Assembly (NCBI RefSeq): GCF_014205215.1
Contig: NZ_JACHNC010000001.1
Location: 8,552,501 to 8,616,500 of the forward strand
Direction: 5' to 3'
DNA from: Actinoplanes lobatus
GTDB taxonomy: Bacteria > Actinomycetota > Actinomycetes > Mycobacteriales > Micromonosporaceae
Length of the DNA stretch: 64,000 bases
A program made the translations under genes and the position numbers. Position 1 is the first letter of the stretch. Each line of letters begins with the position of its first letter. The notes beneath the pieces were generated by a model. The model did not search any database, was not told where the DNA came from, and saw only the letters and a program-made list of their open reading frames with translations. This document shows, one piece after another, positions 1 through 8,709 of the stretch.

Positions 1-1
1 G

Positions 2-457
2 CGGGCCGCCGTCGAGATCCGCCGCCGCTGGCCGGGCACCGCCGTCGTGGTGCTGTCCCAGTACGTCGAGAAGCGGTATGCCGCGCAGCTGCTGGCCGAC
101 CGTTCCGACGGCGTCGGCTACCTGCTCAAGGACCGGGTGGCACACGTCGGCGACTTCCTCGACGCGCTGGAACGGGTCGCGGGCGGGGCCACCGCCCTCG
201 ACCCGGAGGTGGTCCAGCAACTGATGTCCACGACCGCACACGGCGACCCGCTGCACGCCCTCACCCCACGCGAGCGGGAGGTGCTGCACGAGATGGCGCA
301 GGGCCACACGAACGCATCCGTCGCGGCCCGGCTGCACATCTCGCAGAGCGCCGTCGAGAAGCACGTGAACACCATCTTCGACCGGCTCGGCCTGTCCCAC
401 GTCACCGGCTACAGCCGCCGGGTACTGGCCATCCTGCGCTATCTCGGCGCGGGCTAG
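2..457 (+). CDS. LuxR/NarL-family response regulator, C-terminal part (5' end outside window)
   Basis: The reading frame is open from base 2, so the true start lies upstream. The visible part covers the end of a receiver domain, including beta-4 VVVLSQY and the conserved switch lysine in the stretch YLLKDRV. A LuxR-type helix-turn-helix follows, with LTPREREVLHEMAQG and the recognition-helix region ISQSAVEKHVNTIFDRL. By family it would be an Asp-phosphorylated transcription factor paired with a histidine kinase, probably encoded upstream. The phospho-acceptor Asp is not in the window. The gene is followed directly after its TAG stop by a non-coding repeat locus. Confidence 0.9.
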   Translation, partial: RAAVEIRRRWPGTAVVVLSQYVEKRYAAQLLADRSDGVGYLLKDRVAHVGDFLDALERVAGGATALDPEVVQQLMSTTAHGDPLHALTPREREVLHEMAQGHTNASVAARLHISQSAVEKHVNTIFDRLGLSHVTGYSRRVLAILRYLGAG

Positions 458-1515
458 AGATCTTTCGTGGTCGAGGTCCGTCTGTCGCTTCCGCCCCTTC
501 CCGGTACGCGTGACGTCGTCCCCGTCTCATCAGGGCCGTTCCGTCCGGTCGGCGCGCGCTTGCTGCCCGCTCCGGCCTGTGCCGCGCCCGCCGGGCGTAG
601 ATCGGTCGGATACTCCCGCAGGTGCCGCCCTGTCGCGCCGGGATGGGTCGTCGGGGTGGTGATCGCCAGGCAACCCGGGTGCTACTCCCTGCCGTCACGC
701 CAGTCACGCCCGGGTGGGTGGTTGCGGTGGTGATCGCCAGGCAACCCGGGTGCTACTCCCTGCCGTCACGCCGGTCACGCCCGGGTGGGTGGTTGCGGTG
801 GTGATCGCCAGGCAACCCGGGTGTTGCACCCGGCCGTCACGCCGGTCGCGCCGGGTGGGTGGTTGCGGTTGACGCGCGGTCGCGCCATGAGGGAGCCCGC
901 CGGGAGTCACTCACCGTGACCATGGCGGTGAGTGCGTGGAGGCGCGTGGTACATCGGTGTTGTTCTGCCCACCTCCATCTTCCACAAGGGCCGGTGACCG
1001 GGATCCCGCGCTCACACGGAGTTCCGGCCGGTCGGGTTTGTGGAGTGAGCGGGCACGAAAGCCGCCGAGTGGACGGCCGTCACGGCGATAGGCGGGTGGG
1101 CGCACACGCTGGCGATGTCGTGGTCGCCTACCTGCCCTACAACGGTGGTGGCGCACACGGCGACTTGCGTGTGCGGCCGCCGGGCCTGGTGGGACCGCGG
1201 ATGACGACCACCGTGACCGGCGCAACGGCCGAGAGCGGCAACCCGAGTGCCTGGCCAGCAACACCGCAACCACCCACCCGGCGGGACCCGGTCCGCCGAG
1301 GGCGAGAGCCGACGCCCCGGCCGTGACCGGCGGCAAGAAGGGGGCCGGGACGGCCTGCCCGGCCACCGATCTACGCCCGGCGGGCGCGGCAAAGGACGGA
1401 GCGGGCAGCAAGCGCGCGCCGACCGGACGGAACAGGACGGATAAGGCGGGACGACGTCACGCGTACAAGGAAGAAGGAGCCGGAAGCGGAACGCGGACCT
1501 TGACCACGAAGGTCT
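458..1515. repeat. Non-coding repeat locus A (about 1.06 kb), with terminal inverted units and a 71-bp array
   Basis: I see no credible gene between the two convergent regulators. The left end, from about 462, is a unit of about 140 bp that begins agatctttcgtggtcgaggt and contains gtccggtcggcgcg and gcccgccgggcgtagatcgg. The right end, about 1360-1512, carries the same unit inverted, so each unit starts just after the stop codon of its neighbouring gene. A 71-bp tandem array lies inside the left unit. The centre (about 900-1200) is similar to the locus at 37.95-39.70 kb. The reading frames that cross this region are low-complexity shadows of the repeats. Confidence 0.8.
661..873. repeat. Tandem array, three units of 71 bp
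   Basis: The landmark gatcgccaggcaacccgggt starts at 661, 732 and 803, giving an exact 71-bp period. Each unit also holds ctgccgtcacgcc (diverged in the third) and cgggtgggtggttgcggt. The third unit has drifted most. It lies inside repeat locus A and has counterparts at 38.2 and 39.4 kb. Confidence 0.9.
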
Positions 1516-2148
1516 TCAGGGGTCGGCCAGGCCGGCACGCCACGTCCAGGCGGCGACGGCGACCCGGTTGTGCAAGCCGAGTTTCGCCTGGATGTTGGCG
1601 ATGTGGGTCTTGGCCGTGCCGGGCGAGATGAACAGCTCGGCGCCGATCTGGGCGTTCGTCAGGCCCCGGGCGACCAGCCGGACGATGTCGGTCTCGCGGT
1701 TCGTCAGCGGGTGGGGCGCCTCCGGCCGGGCCGCCGCCGTCGCGGCCCGCAGCAGCCGGACGGTGACCTCCGGGCTGATCAGGGCGTCGCCGGCGACCGC
1801 CGCTCGGACACCCTCGACCAGCAGCGCCGGGCCCGACCGTTTGAGCAGGAAGCCGCATGCGCCGTTGCGCAGCGCGCCGTCGACGTACGCGTCGTGGTCG
1901 AAGGTCGTCACCACGACCACGCGCAGGCCGGCCTCGGTGAGCAGCCGGGTCAGTTCCAGGCCGTCGATGCCCGGCATGCGGATGTCGGTGAGCACGACGT
2001 CGGGCCGCAGGCGGCGGGCCAGGTCCAGGGCCGCCGTCCCGTCGGCGGCCTCACCGACGACCGTGATGTCCGGCTGGGAGTCCAGCACCAGGCGGAAGCC
2101 GCCGCGTACGTCCGGCTGATCGTCGGCGAGCAGGACACGGGTGGTCAC
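1516..2148 (-). CDS. NarL/FixJ-type response regulator
   Basis: 210 aa. The receiver domain comes first: acidic pair D9/D10, phospho-acceptor Asp55 in VVLTDIRMPG, Thr81 and Lys103. A C-terminal LuxR helix-turn-helix follows (about 148-205, with LTNRETDIVRLVARGLTNAQI). The start is the GTG at 2148, which overlaps the stop of the upstream kinase gene in a GTGA, so the pair is translationally coupled. It is probably the cognate regulator of that kinase. A 16-bp palindrome in the divergent intergenic region is a plausible target. Target genes cannot be read from sequence, but the divergently transcribed membrane protein is the obvious candidate. Confidence 0.93.
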   Translation of the reverse strand: MTTRVLLADDQPDVRGGFRLVLDSQPDITVVGEAADGTAALDLARRLRPDVVLTDIRMPGIDGLELTRLLTEAGLRVVVVTTFDHDAYVDGALRNGACGFLLKRSGPALLVEGVRAAVAGDALISPEVTVRLLRAATAAARPEAPHPLTNRETDIVRLVARGLTNAQIGAELFISPGTAKTHIANIQAKLGLHNRVAVAAWTWRAGLADP

Positions 2149-3122
2149 GAGCCGCCGCCGGGGAACACGGCGACGACCTCCCAGCCGCGGTCGGCCGGTC
2201 CGGCGGTCAGGGTGCCGCCGACGGCGGAGACCTGCTCCCGCAGGGCCGCCAGCCCTCGGCCACCGGCGCCGGGCGACCGCCGCTGCGGGGGTGTGGCGCC
2301 GGGTCCGTCGTCGCGTATCCGCACCTCGACACCGGTGGGTCCGCCGGTGACGGACACGTCGACCCGCCTCGCCGAGGCCGCGTGCCGGCGGACGTTGGTC
2401 AGCGCCTCGGTCACGACCCGGTACGCCACCGCCCCGGTGTCGCGTGGCGCCCGCACCGGGCGCGGGTCCTCGGTGAACCGGACGTCGGCATCGCCTCCGG
2501 CCCGGAACCGGTCGACAAGGCCGGGCAGGTCCACCAGTGTGGGCACCGGCCGGACCGCCGGACCGTCCGGCTCGTGCAGCATGCCGACCATGCGATCCAT
2601 CGTCGCCAGCGCGGCCAGCCCGGCGGCCTCGATGCGTTCCAGAGCCGCGCCGGCCGCCTCCGGGCGGCCGGGCGCCACGAAACGGGCCGCCTGCGCCTGG
2701 GCGACGATGCCGCTCACGTCGTGGGCCACGAAGTCGTGCAGGTCCCGCGCCCACCGCAGCCGCAACTCCTGCCGGGCCTGCTCCACCTCCACGGCCCGCT
2801 GGTGGGCGGTCAGCCGCGGATAGCCGCCGGCGACGAGCGCCATCCCCGCCGGAGCCGTCCACACCAGCGCGGCCGCCAGCCGCTCCACGATGGGCAGGTC
2901 GGCGGCGAGAAACCACAGCCAGGACGCCATCGCGCCGCCGGCGAGCAGCGCGGCCGCGGCGATGTGCCGGCGCGGGCCCCACCGCACCGCCACCGCGAGC
3001 AGCGCCGCGAGCGCCCCCGACACGGCGAAGTGGAGGCTCGGGGCGGTGCCGGCCAGCGGGCTCGCGCACAGCGAGAGGCCGCCGGCGGCCATGGTGATCC
3101 GGCCGAGCAGGGCACGCAGCAT
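2145..3122 (-). CDS. Sensor histidine kinase (HisKA_3/DesK-like)
   Basis: 325 aa from the ATG at 3122; longer in-frame starts add only Arg-rich sequence typical of non-coding DNA. Residues 1-100 contain about four hydrophobic segments and probably form a membrane sensor. The dimerisation/phosphotransfer domain carries His129 in RDLHDFVAHD. The C-terminal ATPase domain has the N-box region ALTNVRRHA and the G-box IRDDGPGA followed by GGRGLAALREQV. The gene ends in a 4-bp overlap with its response regulator. The ligand is not recognisable. Confidence 0.92.
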   Translation of the reverse strand: MLRALLGRITMAAGGLSLCASPLAGTAPSLHFAVSGALAALLAVAVRWGPRRHIAAAALLAGGAMASWLWFLAADLPIVERLAAALVWTAPAGMALVAGGYPRLTAHQRAVEVEQARQELRLRWARDLHDFVAHDVSGIVAQAQAARFVAPGRPEAAGAALERIEAAGLAALATMDRMVGMLHEPDGPAVRPVPTLVDLPGLVDRFRAGGDADVRFTEDPRPVRAPRDTGAVAYRVVTEALTNVRRHAASARRVDVSVTGGPTGVEVRIRDDGPGATPPQRRSPGAGGRGLAALREQVSAVGGTLTAGPADRGWEVVAVFPGGGS

Positions 3123-3158
3123 GGCCCGATCGTAGGCGGCCACCCGGTGCCGCCGCCC

Positions 3159-3174
3159 TCTGCCGATCGGCAGA
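3159..3174. promoter_or_regulatory. Perfect 16-bp palindrome in a divergent intergenic region
   Basis: TCTGCCGATCGGCAGA is a perfect palindrome between the kinase operon (minus) and the membrane-protein gene (plus). A second half-site, ATCGGCAGA, sits about 40 bp away near 3209-3217. Two similarly spaced elements suit a NarL-type dimer controlling both directions. That the neighbouring regulator binds here is inference. Confidence 0.6.
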
Positions 3175-3274
3175 GAAACCGCGGACCGGCCGGGCCCGGA
3201 TCGCCATATCGGCAGATGGTTCCGCGTACGCCGGCGGCCGAGGCTGAGAGACGACGGATCCCGGAAGGAGCGAC

Positions 3275-4399
3275 ATGTCTCGAACGACGGCACGGGTGGC
3301 GCAATGGTGGCGGCGGTGGCCGTTCTGGTCGGGATACGCGGCCGCCGGCTGGTCACTGATGTACGGCTCGCTGGGTCTGTACTGGACGGCCGGCGGCGGT
3401 GGGTTCCCGTTCGCGCCGGCCGTCGACGACCGCCGGTCCGGATCGGTGCTGGAGGGAAGCCCGGTCGAGGTGGTCGCCCCGGTCATGGCCGTGCTCGGGC
3501 TGCTCGGAGCGGTCGTCGCGCTGGCGATGGCCCGTGGCGCCGGCTCCCGGCGCACCGCGGTCGCGATGATCGTTTTCGGCTGGTTCACGGCGGCCGGGCT
3601 CGCCCTGGCCATCCCCGACTACACGATGATCGCCCTGGTCGCGTTCGCCCCGTTGCTGCTGGTCTTCGCGTTCACCGGCGTGCCCGGCCCCCAGGAGGGA
3701 ATCGGCGACATCCTGTACTGGCACCGCACCAATCTGATCATCCTGTTCGCCGGGGGTCTGCTGTGGGCCGCCGCCACGCTCGCCCACCAGCGCCGGGTGC
3801 GTGGCGAATGCCGGCACTGCGGCCGCCATCCCGCCACCGGCCCCGGCCCGTCCCGGCGCACCCTGCTGCGGTGGGGACGCTGGGCAGTGCTGGTCGCCTG
3901 CGTGGCGCCGCTGCCGTACGAGATCACCCGGGTGGCCTGGTTTCTCGGCCATCCCCTCGGCATCAGCCACGACTTCCTGCGGATGATGCAGGACACGCCG
4001 GGCATGCTGAGCATCGGCCTGGGCTGCGCGATCGCGTCCGCGGTCGGCGGTGTCCTCACGCACGGCCTGGTCAGCCGGTGGGGCGAGGTCTACCCACGGT
4101 GGATCTGGTTCCGGGCCGGGAAGCCGGTGCCGCCCGCCCTCGCGGTCGTGCCCGCGTCGATCGTCGCCGTCGTCCTGGTTCCGGCCGGGCTGATGATGGT
4201 CTGGGACCCGGACATCGGCGACGGGTGGGCGCTGCGGGCGCCCAGCATCCTCTGGCTGTTCTGGAGCGCCGGCCTGGCGGCCGCCACCTACGCCTACCAT
4301 CTGCGCCGTCGCGGTTTCTGCCGCGCCTGCGGCCGCGGTGGATGGCCGGAACCCGTCGAGGGTACGCGCGGCGGCGCACCCGCCACAGTTGCCGGCTGA
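3275..4399 (+). CDS. Uncharacterised multi-pass membrane protein with two CxxC motifs
   Basis: 374 aa. A good ribosome site (aaggag, 5 nt before the ATG) fixes the start. I count about eight hydrophobic segments. Two short cytosolic-looking loops carry Cys pairs: CRHCGRH between predicted segments 4 and 5 (about residue 178), and CRACGRG near the C-terminus (about residue 349). These could bind zinc or be redox-active. I recognise no catalytic motif. The gene is divergent from a two-component system whose palindrome lies in its promoter region, so it may be the target of that system. It converges on the synthase operon with only 3 bp between stop codons. Confidence 0.8.
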   Translation: MSRTTARVAQWWRRWPFWSGYAAAGWSLMYGSLGLYWTAGGGGFPFAPAVDDRRSGSVLEGSPVEVVAPVMAVLGLLGAVVALAMARGAGSRRTAVAMIVFGWFTAAGLALAIPDYTMIALVAFAPLLLVFAFTGVPGPQEGIGDILYWHRTNLIILFAGGLLWAAATLAHQRRVRGECRHCGRHPATGPGPSRRTLLRWGRWAVLVACVAPLPYEITRVAWFLGHPLGISHDFLRMMQDTPGMLSIGLGCAIASAVGGVLTHGLVSRWGEVYPRWIWFRAGKPVPPALAVVPASIVAVVLVPAGLMMVWDPDIGDGWALRAPSILWLFWSAGLAAATYAYHLRRRGFCRACGRGGWPEPVEGTRGGAPATVAG

Positions 4400-4402
4400 C
4401 GG

Positions 4403-6409
4403 TCAGCCCGCCGCTGGTTTGCGGGCCAGCAGGCGGTAGGTGTTGCCGCCCGCCGTGAACGCGATCGCCGCGCCGGCCAGACGGTCCAGGACCGCGGCCG
4501 GGATCACCAGCGGGATGACCGCACTCCAGGCCAGGGCTCGCCGAACCCGGGTCCAGCGGGTCGCCGGCCGGCCGGCCCAGGGGCGGTCCGGGTCGGGGAA
4601 GTGGCTGTTCATCCAGAGCAGGATCGCGGCGGACAGGTCGCACGGCTGGTGGGCCCGGCCGGTGTCGGTGGCGACCACGGTCAGGCCCCGGGCGGTGATC
4701 GCCTCCACGAGACGGGGCAGCGAGACGAGGTTCAGGTGCTGTGGCTGGAAGTACGGCAGCCACAGGCTGCGCAGCAGGCGGGCCGGGCCGAACCGCGGGT
4801 TCGGGACCTCGATGAGCAGGTGGCCGCCCGGTGGCAGGGCACGGGCCGCGGCCTCGATCTCGGCCCGCGGATCGAGCGTGTGCTCCAGGTAGTGGTGCAT
4901 GCTGATCACGTCGTACCGGCCGGCGAGACCGTCCGCCGCCTCGGGGAACATGCCCTGGTGGGCGGTGCCGATCCAACCGCGGCGCTGGGCCTCCAGGACG
5001 CCGTCGCCCATGTCGAGGCCGTCGAAGACGGTGTCGGGGAACTCGGGCGCCGCGTACCGGCAGAAGTGGCCCCAGCCGGTGCCGACGTCCAGCCACCTGC
5101 GCGGGTGGGTGTGGGCGCGGACCATGTCGACCCGGCCACGGTAGAAGTCGACGGTGCCGGCCAGGAGCTTCTCGCTGGAGGACTCGCCCAGCCCGTCGTA
5201 GACGTCGCGGTAGTAGAACTCCAGCCCGGCGCCGTTCAGCCGGGGGTTCTGGAAGGTGTGCCCGCAGTCCCGGCACTGGTCGAGCGAGAAGGAGCCGGGC
5301 TTGCTCATGATCCGGTCCGGGGAGGTGAGACGGTGGCGCAGATCGGTGCCGCCGCACCAGGGGCAGTCGTCGCGGCGGGGCTCGAAGAAGCGGCTCGTTC
5401 CGTCGGCCAGGTCCCGGGTGTAGCCGGTCCGGGCGTGGGCGCGGCGTTCGTCCATCTCCCGGTCGTACGGTGACCGCCACGTTCCCCGGGCGCACCGCCA
5501 CCAGCGCAGCGGGTCGCGGAACGGGCGCAGCCAGGCGGCCCGGGCACGGTCGGCCGGGCGCACGGCGGTGCCGGCCGTCACCAGGTAGGGCTGGGCGGCG
5601 TAGGCGGCGAGGGCGAGCAGTCCCCACGCCGGGTCGAGGACGACCGCGGTGGCCAGCAGCAGGTAGCCGTACAGGCGGCCGGCCAGGGTGGCATGCACCG
5701 ACGCGGTGGAGGCGCGCAGCCGGGCCCGGAACGTCGCCGGGTCGTCCGGAACGGCGGTGAGCGCCGGGGTCACGAGCAGGCCGGCGTCGGCCGCGGCGTA
5801 CTTCTTCAGCCGGTCGGCGATCCGGATCATGGTGGCCGGGTCATGGCCGCCGCCGGATTCCAGCCCTGCGCGGGCGGCCAGGGCCTCGTCGACCAGCAGG
5901 GCCTGGCCGGCGCCGCGGCCGGGCGCCAGCGGATCGGTCCGGTAGGTGGCCGGGTCGACCTGGCGGACCAGGGTGAACGTGTCGGACATCGGCAGGTCGG
6001 CGGGGACCAGGTCCAGGACGGCGAGGCCCTCCCGCACGGCGTGGGCCACCGCCTGCGCCCGGGTCCGCTCGTCGACAGTGACTCCGGCGGCGGTGATCAG
6101 GATGAAGCGGTCGGCCTCGTCCTCCGGAGGGTCGCCGCCGCCGGGCCGGGTGTCCGGCTCCCGAGCGGCCGGAACGTAGATGGCCTCGCCCGCCGGGGAA
6201 CCCGATGAACCGGTCGCGGACCCTGGGGTCCCGGCGGATGAGGCGGGCACGGAGACCGGCATCCGGGCGGGCGCGGCCGGCACGGTGACCGGGTTCCTGG
6301 CGGGAACCGGGGGAAGCGACGGGATGGCGCGGAGACGGGCGCGCAGGCGCAGCCCGTCCAGCAGCAGGACGGCGGCCGCGACGGCGGCGGGCAGCATCGA
6401 CCCGTTCAA
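4403..6409 (-). CDS. SAM-dependent methyltransferase with long membrane-associated N-terminal half
   Basis: 668 aa. The C-terminal half (about 335-580) is a class I methyltransferase: a Cys pair CPWCGG and a second CRDCGHTF precede motif I LDVGTGWGHF, then the SMHHYLEH stretch and LIEVPNP. The first 330 residues start with a hydrophobic helix and a Pro/Ala/Ser-rich linker. A region with two hydrophobic segments follows (about 225-275) that faintly resembles the end of a family-2 glycosyltransferase but lacks clear catalytic motifs. The TTG at 6409 is chosen because ggaggt lies 7 nt upstream and it overlaps the preceding stop (TTGA); the ATG at 6397 has no well-spaced site. It is the last gene of the synthase operon, probably methylating the sugar or the lipid (inference). 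Confidence 0.8.
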   Translation of the reverse strand: MNGSMLPAAVAAAVLLLDGLRLRARLRAIPSLPPVPARNPVTVPAAPARMPVSVPASSAGTPGSATGSSGSPAGEAIYVPAAREPDTRPGGGDPPEDEADRFILITAAGVTVDERTRAQAVAHAVREGLAVLDLVPADLPMSDTFTLVRQVDPATYRTDPLAPGRGAGQALLVDEALAARAGLESGGGHDPATMIRIADRLKKYAAADAGLLVTPALTAVPDDPATFRARLRASTASVHATLAGRLYGYLLLATAVVLDPAWGLLALAAYAAQPYLVTAGTAVRPADRARAAWLRPFRDPLRWWRCARGTWRSPYDREMDERRAHARTGYTRDLADGTSRFFEPRRDDCPWCGGTDLRHRLTSPDRIMSKPGSFSLDQCRDCGHTFQNPRLNGAGLEFYYRDVYDGLGESSSEKLLAGTVDFYRGRVDMVRAHTHPRRWLDVGTGWGHFCRYAAPEFPDTVFDGLDMGDGVLEAQRRGWIGTAHQGMFPEAADGLAGRYDVISMHHYLEHTLDPRAEIEAAARALPPGGHLLIEVPNPRFGPARLLRSLWLPYFQPQHLNLVSLPRLVEAITARGLTVVATDTGRAHQPCDLSAAILLWMNSHFPDPDRPWAGRPATRWTRVRRALAWSAVIPLVIPAAVLDRLAGAAIAFTAGGNTYRLLARKPAAG

Positions 6410-7617
6410 CGGGTGACCTCCGGGATCAGAATGGTGGAACGTGCGAGAGATTCCAGGTGGGTGACCGCCTCGTCCGCGCCACCGGCAGCGTGGAAGGCCG
6501 CGCGGATCCGGGCCGCCGCGTGGGCGTACCCCGGATCGCTGTGGATCGTGTCGACGGCCGCGCCGATGTGGGCGGCGGTGGCGTGCGCGAAGCGCAGCCG
6601 GACGCCCGCGCCCGCGTTCACCACCTGGCCGGCGACGATGCTCTGGTCGTCACGGATCGGGGCCACCACCAGCGGTCGGCCGTGCCACAGCGACTCGGCG
6701 ACCGTGTTGTGCCCGGCATGGCAGATCACCAGGTCGGCCCGCTTCAGTACGGCCTGCTGCGGCACCCACGGTGTCACGTGGACGTGGCCGGGGCACGGCC
6801 CGACCACCCGGCCGGGGTCGGTGATCACCGCGTGCAGGCCGGGGCGCGCGGCCAGGGCTTCGGCGCAGGCCCGCAGGAAGCGGGCCCCCGTCTCGGTGGA
6901 CTGGGTGCCGAGCGTCACCAGGACCAGCGGCCGGCCGGCGGGCGGATGGACCTCGGCCGGGCCGGGGGCCGCGGCGGAATCAGCGGGCCGACGGGGCCAG
7001 GGTGGAGTCCAGGTGCCGGGGTCGTCCAGCGGGGCCGGGCCGACCCAGCGCACCGAGGACGGCGCGGCGGTGGCGGGGCCGGTGAGCTCCGGGGTGGTGA
7101 ACGCCAGGATCAGGTGCGGCGACATGCGTGGATCGGCGACCGGCCGCGGGTGGGCGACCGCGGCGAAGCAGCCGGACAGCCAGTCGCGCAGGGCCGGCGG
7201 GTACGGGTCGAGCAGTTCCGCCGATGTGGAGGCGGAGGTGGCCCAGGGCAGTCCGGCTTCAGCGGCCGCGTAGGCACCGGCCCACGCCTGCTGGTCGGCG
7301 ACGACCACGTCGGGCCGGTGCCGGATGATCGCGGCGCGGAGACCGGGCAGCATCGCGGTCGCCAGCGGCACCAGGAAGTCCTCGACGAGGAACCGCAGCG
7401 CGGCGAGCCCGCGCAGGCCGGGTTCTCGGGCGCCGACGGTGAAGGACACCGGAACGCAGTCGTGGATCTCGGCGGTGGGCCCGAGGCGTTCCCGCAGCCA
7501 CCGGCCCGTCCCGGCCCACACCACGTGGTGGCCGCGGGCGGCGAGGCGGGCGGCGACCGCCCGCAGCGGGGCGAGGTGTCCGGTCAACGGCGGCACCACG
7601 ATCAGGAAACGGCTCAC
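6406..7617 (-). CDS. GT1 (UGT/MGT-like) glycosyltransferase
   Basis: 403 aa, the usual length for macrolide/UDP-glycosyltransferases. The N-terminus reads FLIVVPPLTGHLAPLRAVAARL, the typical acceptor-domain opening. The C-terminal donor-binding domain has LVTLGTQS, then WVPQQAVLKRADLVICHAGHN and WHGRPLVVAPIRDDQ, close to the family signature. The GTG start at 7617 overlaps the hydrolase stop as GTGA. By context it should glycosylate the product of the synthases upstream, which would make the end product a glycolipid or glycoside. The sugar donor is unknown, and no sugar-nucleotide genes are adjacent. Confidence 0.92.
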   Translation of the reverse strand: MSRFLIVVPPLTGHLAPLRAVAARLAARGHHVVWAGTGRWLRERLGPTAEIHDCVPVSFTVGAREPGLRGLAALRFLVEDFLVPLATAMLPGLRAAIIRHRPDVVVADQQAWAGAYAAAEAGLPWATSASTSAELLDPYPPALRDWLSGCFAAVAHPRPVADPRMSPHLILAFTTPELTGPATAAPSSVRWVGPAPLDDPGTWTPPWPRRPADSAAAPGPAEVHPPAGRPLVLVTLGTQSTETGARFLRACAEALAARPGLHAVITDPGRVVGPCPGHVHVTPWVPQQAVLKRADLVICHAGHNTVAESLWHGRPLVVAPIRDDQSIVAGQVVNAGAGVRLRFAHATAAHIGAAVDTIHSDPGYAHAAARIRAAFHAAGGADEAVTHLESLARSTILIPEVTR

Positions 7618-8423
7618 GGCGTCACGGCCCCGGCGAGGGCGCCCCGGCGGGCGGCCAGCCACGGCAGGACGACGGCGGCCACCTCCTGAGGCGCGGAGGC
7701 GAGCAGCGCGTGGCCGTGGCCGGGAATCACGGCGACGTCGCACGGTGGCAGCAGGCCGAGGACGGTGTCCAAGCGGGCGTGCAGGCCGGAACCGCCGCCG
7801 ACGACCATCAGCAGGGGGCACCGCAGCCAGCCGTCCGGATAGCGGTCGGCGAGACCGGTCCGGTCCAGGACCTCGGCGGCCAGCGTGGTGGCCTGGAGCG
7901 CCCGCGCCGTCGCGGTGAACCGCCGGGCCAGGACGGGCAGGGCGGATTCGCGTTCGGCCCGGGCGATCCACTCGGGGTCGGCGAGGTAGGCGGCCAGCCC
8001 GGCCAGTTCGCCGGCGGTCCGCTCGGCCCAGCCGGGGGTCGGCGGCTCGGATTCGATGACGACCAGGGAGGCGACGCCGTCCGGGAAGCGGTGGGCGTAC
8101 CGGAAGGCGACCGTGCCGCCCCACGAGTAGCCGACCAGGTGCACCGGCCCGGTGATCCTCAACTCGGCGAGGAGCCCGGCCAGGTCGCCGGTGGCGTAGT
8201 CGACGCCGTACCCGTGCGGTGGACGGTCACTGCGGCCGTGTCCGCGCAGGTCGTAGGCGGTGACGTCGAAGCCGAGGGCGGCGACCGGCCCGGCCAGGGT
8301 GAAGTAGTAGCAGGCCATGCTGTCGCCCAGGCCGTGGACGAAGACGAGCGGTGGCGCGCCCGGATCGGCCTGCCGCATCCGCTGGACGTGCAGGCGTACC
8401 CCGTTGGTGTTGATGTGGGCCAT
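7614..8423 (-). CDS. Alpha/beta hydrolase (probable chain-release or editing thioesterase)
   Basis: 269 aa. The oxyanion loop is in LVFVHGLGDS, the nucleophile elbow is GYSWGG (Ser100), YDLRGHGRSD is typical of the fold, and the C-terminal catalytic His is in IPGHGHALL. The ATG at 8423 follows the ACP stop by 4 bp. Neither synthase carries a thioesterase domain, so this enzyme may release the acyl chain from an ACP. Esterase or lactonase activity on the finished product is equally compatible with the sequence. Confidence 0.88.
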   Translation of the reverse strand: MAHINTNGVRLHVQRMRQADPGAPPLVFVHGLGDSMACYYFTLAGPVAALGFDVTAYDLRGHGRSDRPPHGYGVDYATGDLAGLLAELRITGPVHLVGYSWGGTVAFRYAHRFPDGVASLVVIESEPPTPGWAERTAGELAGLAAYLADPEWIARAERESALPVLARRFTATARALQATTLAAEVLDRTGLADRYPDGWLRCPLLMVVGGGSGLHARLDTVLGLLPPCDVAVIPGHGHALLASAPQEVAAVVLPWLAARRGALAGAVTP

Positions 8424-8427
8424 CGGC

Positions 8428-8709
8428 TCAGGCGTGTTCCAGGCGGGCCGTCACGTACTCGGCGAGGTCGCCGACCCGCAACGTGATGATCTCCGGAAGC
8501 GTCCGGGTGGACAGGAAACCGGCCAGGTCGATACCGGGGCCGTAGCGTTCGGTGAGCAGGGTGCCGAGCACCACCAGGTCGATGCTCTCGAAGGCGAGGT
8601 CGGCGTCGAACGACGTGTCCGGGGTGATCGGCACGGCGTTCAGGTCGTACCCGTCGAGGACCTCGCGGATCAGGTCACCGATCTCGGCGAGAACGGTTTC
8701 GGTGGTCAC
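8428..8709 (-). CDS. Discrete acyl carrier protein
   Basis: 93 aa, acidic and helical. The phosphopantetheine site is Ser42 in DLAFESIDLVVL, which fits the carrier consensus with E in place of the more usual D before Ser. The GTG at 8709 overlaps the stop of the upstream synthase (GTGA). The PPTase domain at the end of that synthase could activate it. It may present a starter, an extender or the finished chain to the hydrolase. Confidence 0.92.
   Translation of the reverse strand: MTTETVLAEIGDLIREVLDGYDLNAVPITPDTSFDADLAFESIDLVVLGTLLTERYGPGIDLAGFLSTRTLPEIITLRVGDLAEYVTARLEHA

Noticed and set aside
661..873. CRISPR array (regular repeats)
   Set aside because: Units are 71 bp with no repeat/spacer alternation, there is no cas gene, and the whole unit is conserved.
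1516..3612. A 698-aa minus-strand reading frame across the two-component region
   Set aside because: It joins the response-regulator frame with an Arg/Gly-rich shadow of the kinase gene; the GTGA junction and domain content show two genes.
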